Positions 24,912 to 35,812 of a DNA stretch of 64,000 nucleotides are shown piece after piece. The notes under the pieces were generated by a model. It had not been told where the DNA came from and did no database searches. It saw only the letters and a program-made list of their open reading frames with translations. A program made the translations under genes and the position numbers. Where the stretch lies: the NCBI RefSeq assembly GCF_025698545.1, contig NC_068565.1, positions 4,092,001 to 4,156,000 on the forward strand. The letters are read 5' to 3'. The number at the start of each line of letters is the position of its first letter. Positions within the stretch are counted from its first letter, which is position 1. This DNA is from Gossypium raimondii. Lineage: Eukaryota > Streptophyta > Magnoliopsida > Malvales > Malvaceae.

Positions 24912-25403
24912 TGTTGGTGTTTGAGGGCAGGAGTAAGCTGGTTTGATCTTGCTTGGATAGCAAGTGTCGAGCCTTGCTCAAGAAACAATCAAAGAAGAAA
25001 GAAAAATTGCAAGTGGAAAAACAGAAAAGAGAAGAGAGAATTTGATGATGAAAATGAACTAAATTCTTCATTAACTTGACAAAAGACATAAAGTCATTAC
25101 ATATATGAGTTAACATTCTCAAAATTAACAAGTTACTACCTAAATTTATACCTAACACCACTAGTTTACCTAGTAACTTGATAAACTTACTTGAATACCA
25201 AAAACAAGCTACCTAAACTTGTCATTCATCACCTAATTACATCAAAATGCAGCTACCAACTAAGTTTGATTCAAACTAAAAATACAAAACATTCATTAAA
25301 GAAACTAAATGGAACAAGAGAGCTTTAGTTTGCTGCTTGAAGTACGTTCTCTGTATGGTCACCTTTGCATGGGAAGCTGGTTGGATGGGAACTATCTTCA
25401 ACA
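24912..25403 (-). repeat. Copia-B 5' LTR
   Basis: This is the right copy of the 492-bp LTR. Its inner edge at 24912 is followed on the minus strand by the tRNA-Met-type primer binding site. Confidence 0.92.
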
Positions 25404-25552
25404 GAAAGTCATCATAGGGATGATCAGCTTTCCTAACGTACCAATGCTAGACGCATCAAAACCTATGAACATAGACACAAAGATACAATGTTTTAACCCT
25501 CCATATACAAGGGGGAAAAACAAACATTCTTGTCTAATAAAGATACAAGCAC

Positions 25553-25975
25553 TGTTAAGTATGACTCCTATTTTCAGTCAAATTTGAGAAATAATCTTTT
25601 AGTTAAACTCTGTTTATTTGTTTCAGTCAAACACTGATTAGTTTAGATTATTTTATTATTATTTGACATATGAATTTAGCCTATAAATAGGCTCTTTTAC
25701 AACCTTAGTAAATACACCCATTAGATTAGAACTCATAACATATTTACAGAATTTTGCGTTTACGTTTTGAGGGTTTTTTGTTTTTCAGGTTTTCGGGGTT
25801 TAGTTTTATCTCCATCTTTTGTACTCTTCATTCTTTTGCCATTATAGTAAAATTATCTTTGCCCGGGGTTTTTATCCTCTTTGGAGGGGTTTTTTCACGT
25901 TAAATTTGTGTGTTCAATTTTTCAATTTATTCTGCTATTTTTGTTACTTGTTGCTTAATCGAGACGATCCTAACA
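25553..25975 (+). repeat. Copia-C 5' LTR
   Basis: The LTR is 423 bp with TG..CA ends, followed 2 bp later by the tRNA-Met primer binding site. It contains 'cctataaataggctctt' (near 25680), a likely TATA box of the element's promoter. Confidence 0.9.
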
Positions 25976-28118
25976 AGTGGTATCAGAGCTAGTTAAAAAA
26001 TCAGCCCATTCAGATATGGCAACAACAAGGTTTGAAATTGAAAAGTTCGATGGTGAGACAAATTTCAATCTGTGGCAAGTTAGGATGATGGCAATTCTAG
26101 TTCAATCCGGTTTGAAAAAGGTTGTTACTGGGAAAAAGCTTGAGAATCTAAATAAAACAGAATGGGAAGAGCTTGATGAAAATGCCTTGTCTGTAATCCA
26201 GTTGTGTCTCGCGAATACGGTATTACAGGAGGTATTGATAGAGAAGACCTCATCCGCCTTGTGGAAAAGGTTAGAAACTCTTTATGCGACTAAATCTCTG
26301 GCTAACCGTTTAGTGTTGAAACAACGTCTATTTACGTTTCGCATGGACGGAGGTGAGCTTCTTAGAGATCACATCAGTTAATTCATTACTCTTTTAAATG
26401 ATTTAAAGAACGTTGAGGTTCATATTGATGATGAAGATCAAGCTATGCTATTATTGTGCTCTTTACCCCCTTCATACAAGTCTTTCAGGGAGACCCTGAT
26501 TTATGGTAGAGACAAAATCTCGTTCGAAGATGTGAAGGGTCATTTGTTGAGTAGAGATAAACTCGACAATGAGCTTCATTTGGATAGCAAGGCAGATAGG
26601 CAATCTTCCGTTTTGGTAGCATCAAATAAACGAGACAAAATGTGTCGCTATTGTAAAAAGTTAGGTCACGTCAAAGCAGATTGTTATAAACTGCGAAATG
26701 AAAGAGCTGCTGAGAGTAACGAGGAAGATGTAGCTGGTGCTAATTTGATCGATGAAAGCGGTGATGATTTCTTGTTAGTGTCAACGAGCGATAACTCCAA
26801 GCTCACGTCCGAGTGGATCCTAGATTCGGGATGTTCTTTCCACATGTGTCCCAATAGAGAATGGTTCTCCACATACAGTTCGGTTGAAGGTGGAGTTGTG
26901 CGCATGGGAAACGATTCATCTAGTAAGGTAATTGATATTGGTACTGTTAAAATTAGGATACACGATGGGATGATTAGGACACTCTCAGATGTCAGGTATG
27001 TACCTGATTTACGAAAGAATCTCATCTCCTTAAGTATTTTAGACTTGAAAGGATGCAGAATCAACATCGAGTCAAACGGCATTAAAGTATCTCGTGGAGC
27101 TCTCGTTTTGTTAAAAGGTAAAAGAACTGGCAGTCTTTATAATCTGGAAGGTTCTACAGTGACCGGTGAAATCGGACGTCCCTCATCCGTTACAGAGTCG
27201 AAGTCAACTCATTTGGTGTAACACCCCGACCCGTGTCCGTCGCTGGATTAGAGTTACGAGGCATTACCGATCAAAATCTTACCCAAAATTATTATTATTA
27301 TTATTTTTAACTCAACCACAAAATTCCATTCCATATATATATTATCACATAACCAATTAAAATCAAACATGCACCTTTAATCAAATTTCATTTACTAACC
27401 ACGTTTCAACAATTCATCCATCTCATTATCATTTACCTAATCAAAATTTGATATCATAAATCAAACATTTATCCAAGCATTTATTTCATTTTAATTTACT
27501 AATTATACTACATATTACAAACTTAAGTAATCTACCTGTTTGGATGACTCTTATACACAAAAATTGGGCAAGTATATACACAATACATCATATACATATA
27601 ATACACATATTATTTTGAAATAGGCTTAAATATAACTATTTTATACAACTATTAACAAATATACTAAACACATCACACTTCCATATAAATAACCGAAATT
27701 TGCATAAGCTTAAACATTATATATATATATACCAATTAGATCAAAAATATAAAACCAAGCTTAATCAAAATGAGTAAGCCATTTTCGTATGGCTCATAAT
27801 CACATATCCCAAAATTAAACATATTAACTAGACTATACATGCCATAGGTTCGAATTCAAAATATATAAAATACCAAAGACGGTCGATAGTGTGATAGACT
27901 ATGCTGACGATCCCCGAGCTCCTAACGCGACTCCAAAATCTATAAAACAAAGGTAAACAAATACAACACACATTAAGCTATTAAAGCTTAGTAAGTCATA
28001 AGCAAAAATTCATATATATATACTTATACTTATTCCATCATTAAGTTAAAATAAACCAAAATCATTTATATATTTATATATATCAAATGCATATAATCAC
28101 TTAATTTAACATATTCAG

Positions 28119-28512
28119 ATCACCGGCACTTAGCCTGCTAGGTTTATAACCTGATTCATATCACCGGCACTTAGCCTACTAGGCTTATAGCCTGATTCAG
28201 ATCACCGGCACTTAGCCTACTAGGTTTATAACCTGATTCAAATCACCAATTCCAAACTTGATAATTCAATGATTCAACCGAATACATTTATATATATATC
28301 TTTATATTATAGATTCAACTACTACCATCATAATATTTAACTTCCATTATACTTAAATAATATACATTTCACATTCGAACATATTAAAATAATCTAAGCT
28401 AATAACTTTGTTCCTTTGATTGAGATCACCGAAGACTTAGCCTGCTAGGCTTATAGCTCGATTCGGATCATAGCACTTAGCACTGCTAGGTTTATAACTG
28501 ATTCAAATCACC
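28119..28512. repeat. Tandem 40-bp repeat within solo LTR 1
   Basis: Three adjacent copies of a unit containing 'caccggcacttagcct.ctagg' and 'ataacctgattca' lie at 28119-28250. Two more degenerate copies follow at 28424-28512 after a spacer. Confidence 0.8.
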
Positions 28513-28721
28513 AATTTCAAACTTGATAATTCAATGATTCAACCGAATACATTTATATATATTTGAGTCTATCATCTACATATATAATTACATACTTATA
28601 ATCAAAACATGAATTTATACTTGTATACTCATACATATTGAATCTAATATATACATCCCTAATTTCATACTCAACTCCATATAAGGTATCATACATGTAT
28701 ATGCGTGCTTGTTCGATCCAA

Positions 28722-28754
<33 letters not shown>

Positions 28755-29261
28755 AATATTATATATATATATATACCTTTGATTAAAACCAAAAATTATA
28801 CATGCATTTACCTTAATATATTGAATCTTTTATGAACTTATATAACATTCATACTTCAATTAAGATCAAGAATTTAAATATATATATATTACACACATAT
28901 ATATATTCGTACATTATATAAACACAACCATAACATCTGAACTTTTAATTGAATCCAAAAATTTATACTTTTATATACATACCTATTCGAACATCATATA
29001 TATATGTATAAGATTCACACATCAACTAACATCAATTTTATACTTTTAGTTATAGCTCATTAATTATAAAATAAATATACTTATATATATATATTGATTT
29101 GATAACATGAATTTGCTAATAGACTTACCTCGGATATCAGCGGACACGATCGACTATTCGATTACTTTCGTTTTTCCCCGATCCAAATCCGTTTTCTTCG
29201 TTTCTTGATCTAAACATAATCAAATTTAACCTTTTTATTCATAAAAACAGTCAATTAAGTC

Positions 29262-30285
29262 CAAAAATACATAAATGGAAAAATTACCATTTTGCCCCTA
29301 ACATTTTACACTTTTTGCAATTTAGTCCTTTTTGCACAAAACACAAAATACACAAAATTTGCCCACACTAAGCTAGGGTTGAATGTTCCTTGTCTTCATA
29401 AAAGTCCACACATTTCATTTATTTCACATTTTAGTCTCTAAAAATATTATTTTTGCAATTTAACCCTAATTACTCAATTTCACCAAAATTTCCAATACAA
29501 AACATATTAATCTAAAACATATCATTCATTATTCATTATCAAACATCACAAAACACAATTATTCATCAATGGCATAGCTCAAAATATTCATCAAAATAAA
29601 AAATTCAAGCATGGGTCGGATAGTACTCGAAGCAACGATCTCAAAAACATAAAAATCATCAAAAACCGAACAAAATCCATACCTTAATCCAAGCTTGAAA
29701 GTGCCGAATGAAACAAAGCTTTAAACCCTTTTATTTTCTTCCCAATTCGGCCAAAAAAAAGATGAAGAACATAAAAATACATAAATGGGAAATTACCATT
29801 TTGCCCCTAACATTTTACACTTTTTGCAATTTAGTCCTTTTTGCACAAAACACAAAATACACAAAATTTGCCCACACTAAGCTAGGGCTGAATGCTCCTT
29901 GTCTTCATAAAAGTCCACACATTTCATTTATTTCACATTTTAGTCTCTAAAAATATTATTTTTGCAATTTAACCCTAATTACTCAATTTCACCAAAATTT
30001 CCAATACAAAACATATTAATCTAAAGCATATCATTCATTATTCATTATCAAACATCACAAAACACAATTATTCATCAATGGCATAGCTCAAAATATTCAT
30101 CAAAATCAAAAATTCAAGCATGGGTCGGATAGTACTCGAAGCAACGATCTCAAAAACATAAAAATCATCAAAAACCGAACAAAATCCATACCTTAATCCA
30201 AGCTTGAAAGTGCCGAATGAAACAAAGCTTTAAACCCTTTTATTTTCTTCCCAATTCGGCCAAAAAAAAGATGAAGAACATGGCT
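29262..30285. repeat. Tandem duplication of about 500 bp within solo LTR 1
   Basis: Copies at about 29262-29772 and 29773-30285 share the same succession: 'attaccattttgcccctaac', 'cacactaagctagggctgaatg', 'gggtcggatagtactcgaag' and 'ttcggccaaaaaaaagatgaa'. They differ by only a few bases and small indels, so the duplication is young relative to the LTR. Confidence 0.88.
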
Positions 30286-31142
30286 TTTAATTTGTTATAT
30301 TAAACATATATTAACATTATTATTAATTTACTATATTAACCTTTACTAATATATATATAAAACATATATAATAAGGTTACATTAGTCCTTTGCCACCCAC
30401 TAACTTACATAGTGGCTAATTGCATCATAACACCTCTAAATTATAAAGACAACAACAATTAGGCACCTTCATATTTAACCATTAAATTTTTATTTTATGC
30501 GATTTAATCCTTTTATTTAATCGGACACTCAAACGGCGAAATTAAAGCACGAAATTTTCACACTAGTAAATTCACACATAATAAACACAGAAAATAATAT
30601 AAAAATATTTTTTTCTAATTCAGATTTGTGGTCCCGAAACCACTATTCCAATTAGAGTCAAACCGGGTTGTTACATTTGGAGCGGAGGCAACTTGGTCAT
30701 AGGAGGGAAAAATGTATGATCGTTTCATTGAAGAAAGGTTCTCTTTTGGATGCAGGTTTTGAAAAGTTAGGGCATTGTGTTCATGAAAATCAGACCCGGG
30801 TTAGTTTTGATTTGGTAGTGTACAAGTCAAAGGCTAGAAGTCTTCCAGTTTCTAAGCATAGATTCGACTCAGTTAATTCCCTGCATAGTTCAAGATAGGC
30901 TCGTGGCGGGCTTTGGCAAAGATGGCGTTGTGGAAATATGAGTCAAGGTGGAGATTTGTTAAGTATGACTCCTATTTTCAGTCAAATTTGAGAAATAATC
31001 TTTTAGTTAAACTCTGTTTATTTGTTTTAGTCAAACACTGATTAGTTTAATTTATTTTATTATTATTTGACATATGAATTTAGCCTATAAATAGGCTCTT
31101 TTACAACCTTAGTAAATACATCCATTAGATTAGAACTCATAA

Positions 31143-33807
31143 TGTAACACCCCTTACCCGAGACCGTTGCCGGAGTCGAGCACGAGGCATTACTTAACTT
31201 ATCTTACTAATTCGGAGCATAAAAATTTACTTTTGCAAATTATTTTCACTATTTACAGCAAAGCTGTCCAACTGCGCAACAGTCACTAAATTAATTATAA
31301 CTTGAGCTATGGAACTCAAAATTTAACTCCGTAAATTTTCCTTGAAACTAGACTCATATATCTTCCTACCATAAAATTTTTAGAATTTTTGGTTCAGCCA
31401 ATTAGTACAGTTTATTAGTTAAAATCTCCCCTGTTTCACCATTCGACTATTCTGACCTCTTGTTACTAAAAATAAGTTTTCTCACTGTAGAATTTTCATA
31501 TGCTATTCCCACTTGTTCCTACAGAAAATAGACTCATTAAGGAATCTAAGCATATAAATTTCAACTCATAACCATTTTTTTATAATTTTTAATTATTTTC
31601 TAAACTCAGAACAGGGGACTCCAAAAATAGTTCTGACCTTGTCTCACTAAAATTCACATATCTTAAAATATAAATTTCCTTTTGCTACACTGTTATTTTT
31701 CCATGAAAATAGACTCAACAAGCTTTAATTCCAAATATCATTCATCCTCTAATTCATTTTATACCATCCTAGGTGATTTTTCAAAGTCATGTCACAGTGC
31801 TGTCTGAATTCTGTTTCTTTGCAAAATTTTACCCTTTTATGATTTCCATTCATAGTTTATCACCTAAACTTTTATAACAACAAACACTTCCATACTTAAC
31901 CATTTTAGCAACCATTCATCATCAAATACTTACACATCATTCTTTAGCAAGATCATAAATACAAACATTTAGAGTAACTAAATCCCTATACATGCCATAA
32001 CTCAAACGTGTTTCGACATAAAATACCGAGCAGTTGTGGTTGATAGTGTGGACGATCTCCGACTTCTTTAGGATCCTTGAAGTAGCCTTGTAATACTATA
32101 AGAGAAAGAGAAATAAAAGACATAAGCATAAAGCTTAGTAAGTTTACTAGCAAATAAATAACAATATTTAACTTAAATAATTAAACTCAATGTCTATATC
32201 TCTAGTTTACTCTTTAGTTAATCTCATACTAGTTCTCTTACTTGTTTACTTAGAATACTTGTGTGCATAACTTACTCATCTCTTGCTGCATCGTTGAACA
32301 TCAATTGATAGTATAATAAGTTCTTAACTCTTATAACTTACCTGAGCTTGCTATTTATGCTTTAAACTGAACTTTCATGAATATGATTCGCTTATTAGCC
32401 CGTTGAGCTACATTGGAACAATAAGGATACTCGGGTCTCTTCTGATAATAACATGCCAAAGCCATGTCCCAGACATGGTCTTACATGGGATGTTCTCATG
32501 TTGGTGCCCATGCCATGTCCCAGACATGGTCTTATAGGGGACCTCTCATCTCGATGCCAACGCCATGTCCCAGACATGGTCTTACATGGGACCTCTCGTC
32601 TTGGTGCCCAAATGTCATGACATTCGCATCCAGTACCATCCTTATGTATCAACGGGATTTTTTAATTTTAATTCTCTATCATTTCATACTTGGATCAACA
32701 TTAAATAAATTCATAAAATAAATGCATAATTTCTGGAAAATAACAATATTAATAATAATTATTGAAATATTGTATTTATTTACCGTAAACTTACCTCGGT
32801 ACCAATTATAGCCAAATTCACCAACTTAGTCTTCAACTTTATTCTTCCCTTTGTCTAACCTCGAGTTTCGTACTTCTTGATCTAAAATAGTAAATTTAAC
32901 TTATTTAATAATCACATTAATCAAAACAGCCCTCGACTCTAACTTTTCAAAATTACAATTTTGCCCTAAACTTTACATAATTACATTTTTGCCCCAAGGC
33001 TCGGAAATTAAACTTCATCTCTTATTCTTATGTTTTATAACATTCTGAACAATTTTCCTTCTATGGCAATATCAAATTCCCACTCTAACATGTACTTATG
33101 AACATTAGGTATTTTTACCGATTATGTCGTTTTACTCGTTTTCACTTAAAATCGCTTAGCAAAATTGTTTAACATAATTTCTAGCTTCATATTCTATCAT
33201 AAAAATCAAAATAAACACTTTTCACCTATGGGTATTTTTCCAAATATAAACCCTAGGTTAAATTATTGCTAGAATAAGCTAAATTAAGCTACCGGGATCT
33301 CAAAAACGTAAAGAACATTAAAAACGGGGCTTGGGATCACTTACTATGGAGCTTGGAAGCTTGAAAACCCTAACTATGGCTTCCCCCCTTGCTGATTTCG
33401 TTCATATGAAGAAGATGAGCATAATTTGCCATCTTTTTCCCTTTTAATTCATTTTAATTACTAGATTACCAAATTGCCCCTAACTTAAAAATTTTCTATT
33501 TCACTTATCTCATGTCCATTTTTGTCTACCAAGTTACCAATGGTATAATTACCATATAAGGACCTCCAATTTAAAGTTTCATAACAATTGGACACCTCTA
33601 ACATGTAGAACTCAACTTTTGCACTTTTTGCAATTTAGTCCTTTTGACTAAATTGAGTGCCCAAACGTCGAAATTTTCGAACGAAATTTTCACGAAATCA
33701 TTTTGTGAAATTGTAGACCATAAAAATATAAGAAAAATAAAATTTTTCTCATCGGATTTATGGTCCCGAAACCACTGTTCCGATAACCTCAAATTTGGAC
33801 CATTACA
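31143..33807 (+). mobile_element. Gypsy solo LTR 2 (2665 bp) inside the Copia-C 3' LTR
   Basis: It starts TGTAACACCCCTTACCCGAG and ends GGACCATTACA, with a perfect 5-bp duplication CATAA (31138-31142 and 33808-33812). The interrupted Copia-C LTR resumes exactly after the second CATAA. Three tandem units of about 51 bp with 'ccatgtcccagacatggtc' lie at 32462-32612. There is no coding capacity. Its 5' end is the same family as the minus-strand solo LTR at 51754-54632. Confidence 0.92.
32462..32612. repeat. Three-copy tandem repeat (about 51-bp period) in solo LTR 2
   Basis: Copies begin at 32462, 32513 and 32563. Each includes the imperfect palindrome 'catgtcccagacatg'. Confidence 0.85.
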
Positions 33808-34055
33808 CATAACACATTCAGAGAATTTTATGTTTACGTTTTGAGGGTTCTTTGTTTTTCGGGTTTTCGGGGTTTAGTTTTATCTCCATCTTTTGTACTC
33901 TTCATTCTTTTGTCGTTATAGTAAAATTATCTTTTCCCGTGGTTTTTTATCCTCTTTGGAAGGGTTTTTCCACGTTAAATTTGTGTGTTCAATTTCTCAA
34001 TTTATTCCGCTATTTTTGTTACTTGTTGCTTAATCGGGACGATCCTAACAAGCAC

Positions 34056-35055
34056 AATAACTCATGCAAGTGCAATCAAAATAGCTAACCTTATCAAAGT
34101 GAAAAGCTTACCAGAATCCATGAACCATGACAAAGATGATAATGAACAAATCGCAAGATTCAAGAAAACAAAAAGGTCCAGAGAAACTAATAATAACCAA
34201 AAGCAAAGATAATGCCCATAAACACAAAGAATCAACAATCCATGTTAGATAATTCATTACTAGGCAAGTGAAACATAATTTATTTTGAATCCAAAAATAT
34301 TCATTGGTAATATCACTTAAATCTGTAATCAAATCAAATATATATTTCTAAACCAACTAAAAAAAATACTATAGAAGGACCAGTACAAAATAAGAAAAAC
34401 CACACCAAATATTTTGAAAAACTTGAATGAACAAATAACATTAAATAATTTCCACATGAATGGACCAAAAAATAACAATGAGGTAATATCTATATTAACA
34501 ATACAAATCAAAGGAATCTAAAAACAGACAATACAGACACAGCGGCCAGTGGGTAAGGTTTGACAAAACCAATTTAATGGAGATGCAAGGATGTCTTAAG
34601 AACTTAAACTTAGATCAGCCAAGACTAATTACTAACCCTTAAAAAAACAAATTGACAATTCTAAAACCTTATTCTTATTGGCAAAAAAAATTATCAATTT
34701 TAAAGATATCATTAATGAATGATAAGTCAAATTATAACACATTCGACCAACATAGTATAAAAAACCTTAGAAATAAAAACAGAACTTCAGCACCAAAGGA
34801 TATATCATTTGTTCTTAGGTTAATGAAAGCCAAAAATTAGCATCACTCTAATCACAACAATTTTAAACTTGGCATAGGCAAGGAGGTAAAAATTATACAC
34901 AACAAAAGGAAGCTTGAACAGAAATAAAATGGAATCAATGAATTAAAAAATACAAAATGGCACATCAATACAAGCATTATCCAACTATCATAGATGCATA
35001 AAATCGATAACATATACATATCTAAAAATGAACCAAAACCAAACAAGACAAACAT
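34056..35055. other. Right interior of the CACTA element, non-coding
   Basis: AT-rich CACTA sequence between the Copia-C target duplication and the right subterminal repeats. No transposase exon or other gene could be recognised; all open frames are short and without protein-like composition. Confidence 0.5.
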
Positions 35056-35152
35056 TGGCGTTTTCGGTTAGCGCCACTAACGTATAATATTTGTAACATT
35101 TTTGGTCCAAACGCCACTAAAAACGTCGCTAAAAGCTTAATTTCCTTTAGTG

Positions 35153-35545
35153 AATTTTTCACTCTAATAAGACGTACCTTTGGCATTTGAGACTTTGTTA
35201 TATTAACCAAAAAAGAATCACTGGATTTGTGAAAGATGACACCTTAAATTCGCTTAAGGAAGTTGATCTTTCACAATGTAAATCTTGTTTGGAAGGTAAG
35301 ATGAATAAGTGATCTTGTAATGAAAAAGGAACGAGAGCCTTGAAACCTCCAAAATTTTTGCACACTAACATATGTAGCCTCATAAACATCAATGCAATAG
35401 GTGGTTATAAGTATTATGTAACATTTATTGATGATTATTTCAAATGAGTATGTGTACCTAATACACCACAAGAGTAAAACCTTAGATAAATTAAAAAAAA
35501 TTCATGTGAAAATGGAAAAATAATTAGGTTTACCTATTAAAGCAT
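35153..35545 (+). pseudogene. Copia-A, right half: pre-integrase and integrase start of the split Ty1/copia element
   Basis: Immediately after the CACTA terminus the plus strand encodes KTYLWHLRLCYIN, then LSQCKSCLEGKM, the HxxC-type pre-integrase zinc region. The start of an integrase core follows (PPKFLHTNICSL, then YYVTFIDDYFK) with a few stops. It continues the pre-integrase domain that breaks off at 18738. Similarity fades near 35545. Confidence 0.78.
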
Positions 35546-35812
35546 AGTATTATGTAGCCTCGTTCTCCTAATGCAGTAGCTGAGACGTATAGGTAGTTGA
35601 CTCGATACTTATAGGGTCCGAAAGGTCCTATTTAGAAGGTGGTATAGTTGTTGCAGGGACTGCAATATTTGTAGCATTTTCTATGATTGGTGGTGAAGGG
35701 GACATTGCTAACGAATGCTAAATGAGTGACCTAAGCTGCTGTCAATGGGGGGTGATGAAGAGACTATTATTTTAAGATATTGTTCCTGTTAGAACAATGG
35801 TAGCAGCAATAA
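35546..35812. other. Short unassigned stretch right of Copia-A
   Basis: I recognise no gene or repeat family here. It separates the Copia-A remnant from the truncated LTR of Copia-D and may belong to either or to host DNA. Confidence 0.4.

Larger units (their letters stand above)
20419..25403 (-). mobile_element. Copia-B: full-length Ty1/copia LTR retrotransposon, 4985 bp
   Basis: Two 492-bp LTRs (20419-20910 and 24912-25403) start TGTTGGTG and end TTCAACA. They differ at about 11 positions by eye, implying a fairly recent insertion. The primer binding site next to the right LTR reads TTGGTATCTAGAG on the minus strand, close to the initiator tRNA-Met site. The purine-rich 'ctaaagaggag' abuts the left LTR. 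Flanks are GAAGG (20414-20418) and GAAAG (25404-25408), a 5-bp duplication with one change. The host sequence is the CACTA element. Domain order protease-integrase-RT-RNase H defines Ty1/copia. Confidence 0.93.
27217..30675 (+). mobile_element. Gypsy solo LTR 1 (3459 bp) inside Copia-C
   Basis: The insert starts TGTAACACCCCGACCC and ends GGGTTGTTACA, flanked by the perfect 5-bp duplication TTTGG (27212-27216 and 30676-30680). No internal domain is present, so the element was reduced to one LTR by recombination. It contains tandem 40-bp units with 'caccggcacttagcctgcta' (28119-28250, two further diverged copies at 28424-28510), several (AT)n runs, and a tandem duplication of about 500 bp (29262-30285). 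The long LTR and end sequence suggest a chromovirus-type gypsy; the exact lineage was not established. Confidence 0.9.
26016..30898 (+). pseudogene. Copia-C gag-protease remnant, split by a solo LTR
   Basis: Gag begins at 26016 (MATTRFEIEKFDGETNFNLW) and has a stop at 26379-26381 in place of a sense codon. It resumes with a UBN2-type gag segment (LLLCSLPPSYKSFRETL), a zinc knuckle CRYCKKLGHVKADCYKL (near 26640) and protease WILDSGCSFHMCPN (near 26815). The frame runs to 27216, where the solo LTR 27217-30675 is inserted, and continues at 30681-30898 with the pre-integrase-like end of the internal region. No integrase, RT or RNase H motif exists anywhere between the LTRs. Confidence 0.85.
25553..34050 (+). 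mobile_element. Copia-C: internally deleted Ty1/copia element carrying two solo-LTR insertions
   Basis: The 5' LTR is 25553-25975 (TGTTAAG..CTAACA). The 3' LTR starts at 30957 and is split by a solo LTR into 30957-31142 and 33813-34050. The perfect target-site duplication AGCAC lies at 25548-25552 and 34051-34055. The primer binding site TGGTATCAGAGC (25978-25989) matches initiator tRNA-Met. A purine-rich 'aaggtggagattt' precedes the 3' LTR. The LTRs differ at about 20 of 423 positions by eye, so it is older than Copia-B. Only gag and protease remain; integrase, RT and RNase H are absent. Confidence 0.93.
30957..34050 (+). repeat. Copia-C 3' LTR, split by gypsy solo LTR 2
   Basis: The first part is 30957-31142 and the second is 33813-34050. 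The extra CATAA at 33808-33812 is the duplicated target of the solo LTR. Together they match the 5' LTR at 25553-25975 along its whole length. Confidence 0.9.
18739..35152 (-). mobile_element. CACTA (En/Spm) DNA transposon, about 16.4 kb with its nested insertions
   Basis: The right terminus, read outward-in on the minus strand, begins CACTAAAGGAAA at 35152. The left end near 18739 (ACCTACAACAA) is a mutated CACTA-like terminus. Both ends carry subterminal copies of a 'gcggcgttttt/aacgccgctaaa' motif (18781-18955 and 35058-35135), usual for plant CACTA elements. Inside is a transposase C-terminal remnant on the minus strand (19403-20100). Removing Copia-B (20419-25403) and Copia-C (25553-34050) leaves about 2.9 kb of CACTA sequence, so most of the transposase is missing and the element is non-autonomous. 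The piece at 25404-25552 and the stretch at 34056-35055 are AT-rich CACTA interior without genes. Confidence 0.78.

Noticed and set aside
25978..25989. tRNA-like match (TGGTATCAGAGC)
   Set aside because: It is a 12-base primer binding site next to an LTR, not a tRNA gene; no cloverleaf follows. I found no convincing tRNA or rRNA gene in the window.
28119..28250. Regular direct repeats that might suggest a CRISPR-like array
   Set aside because: Units are adjacent without unique spacers, the DNA is a plant nuclear LTR, and no cas gene exists.
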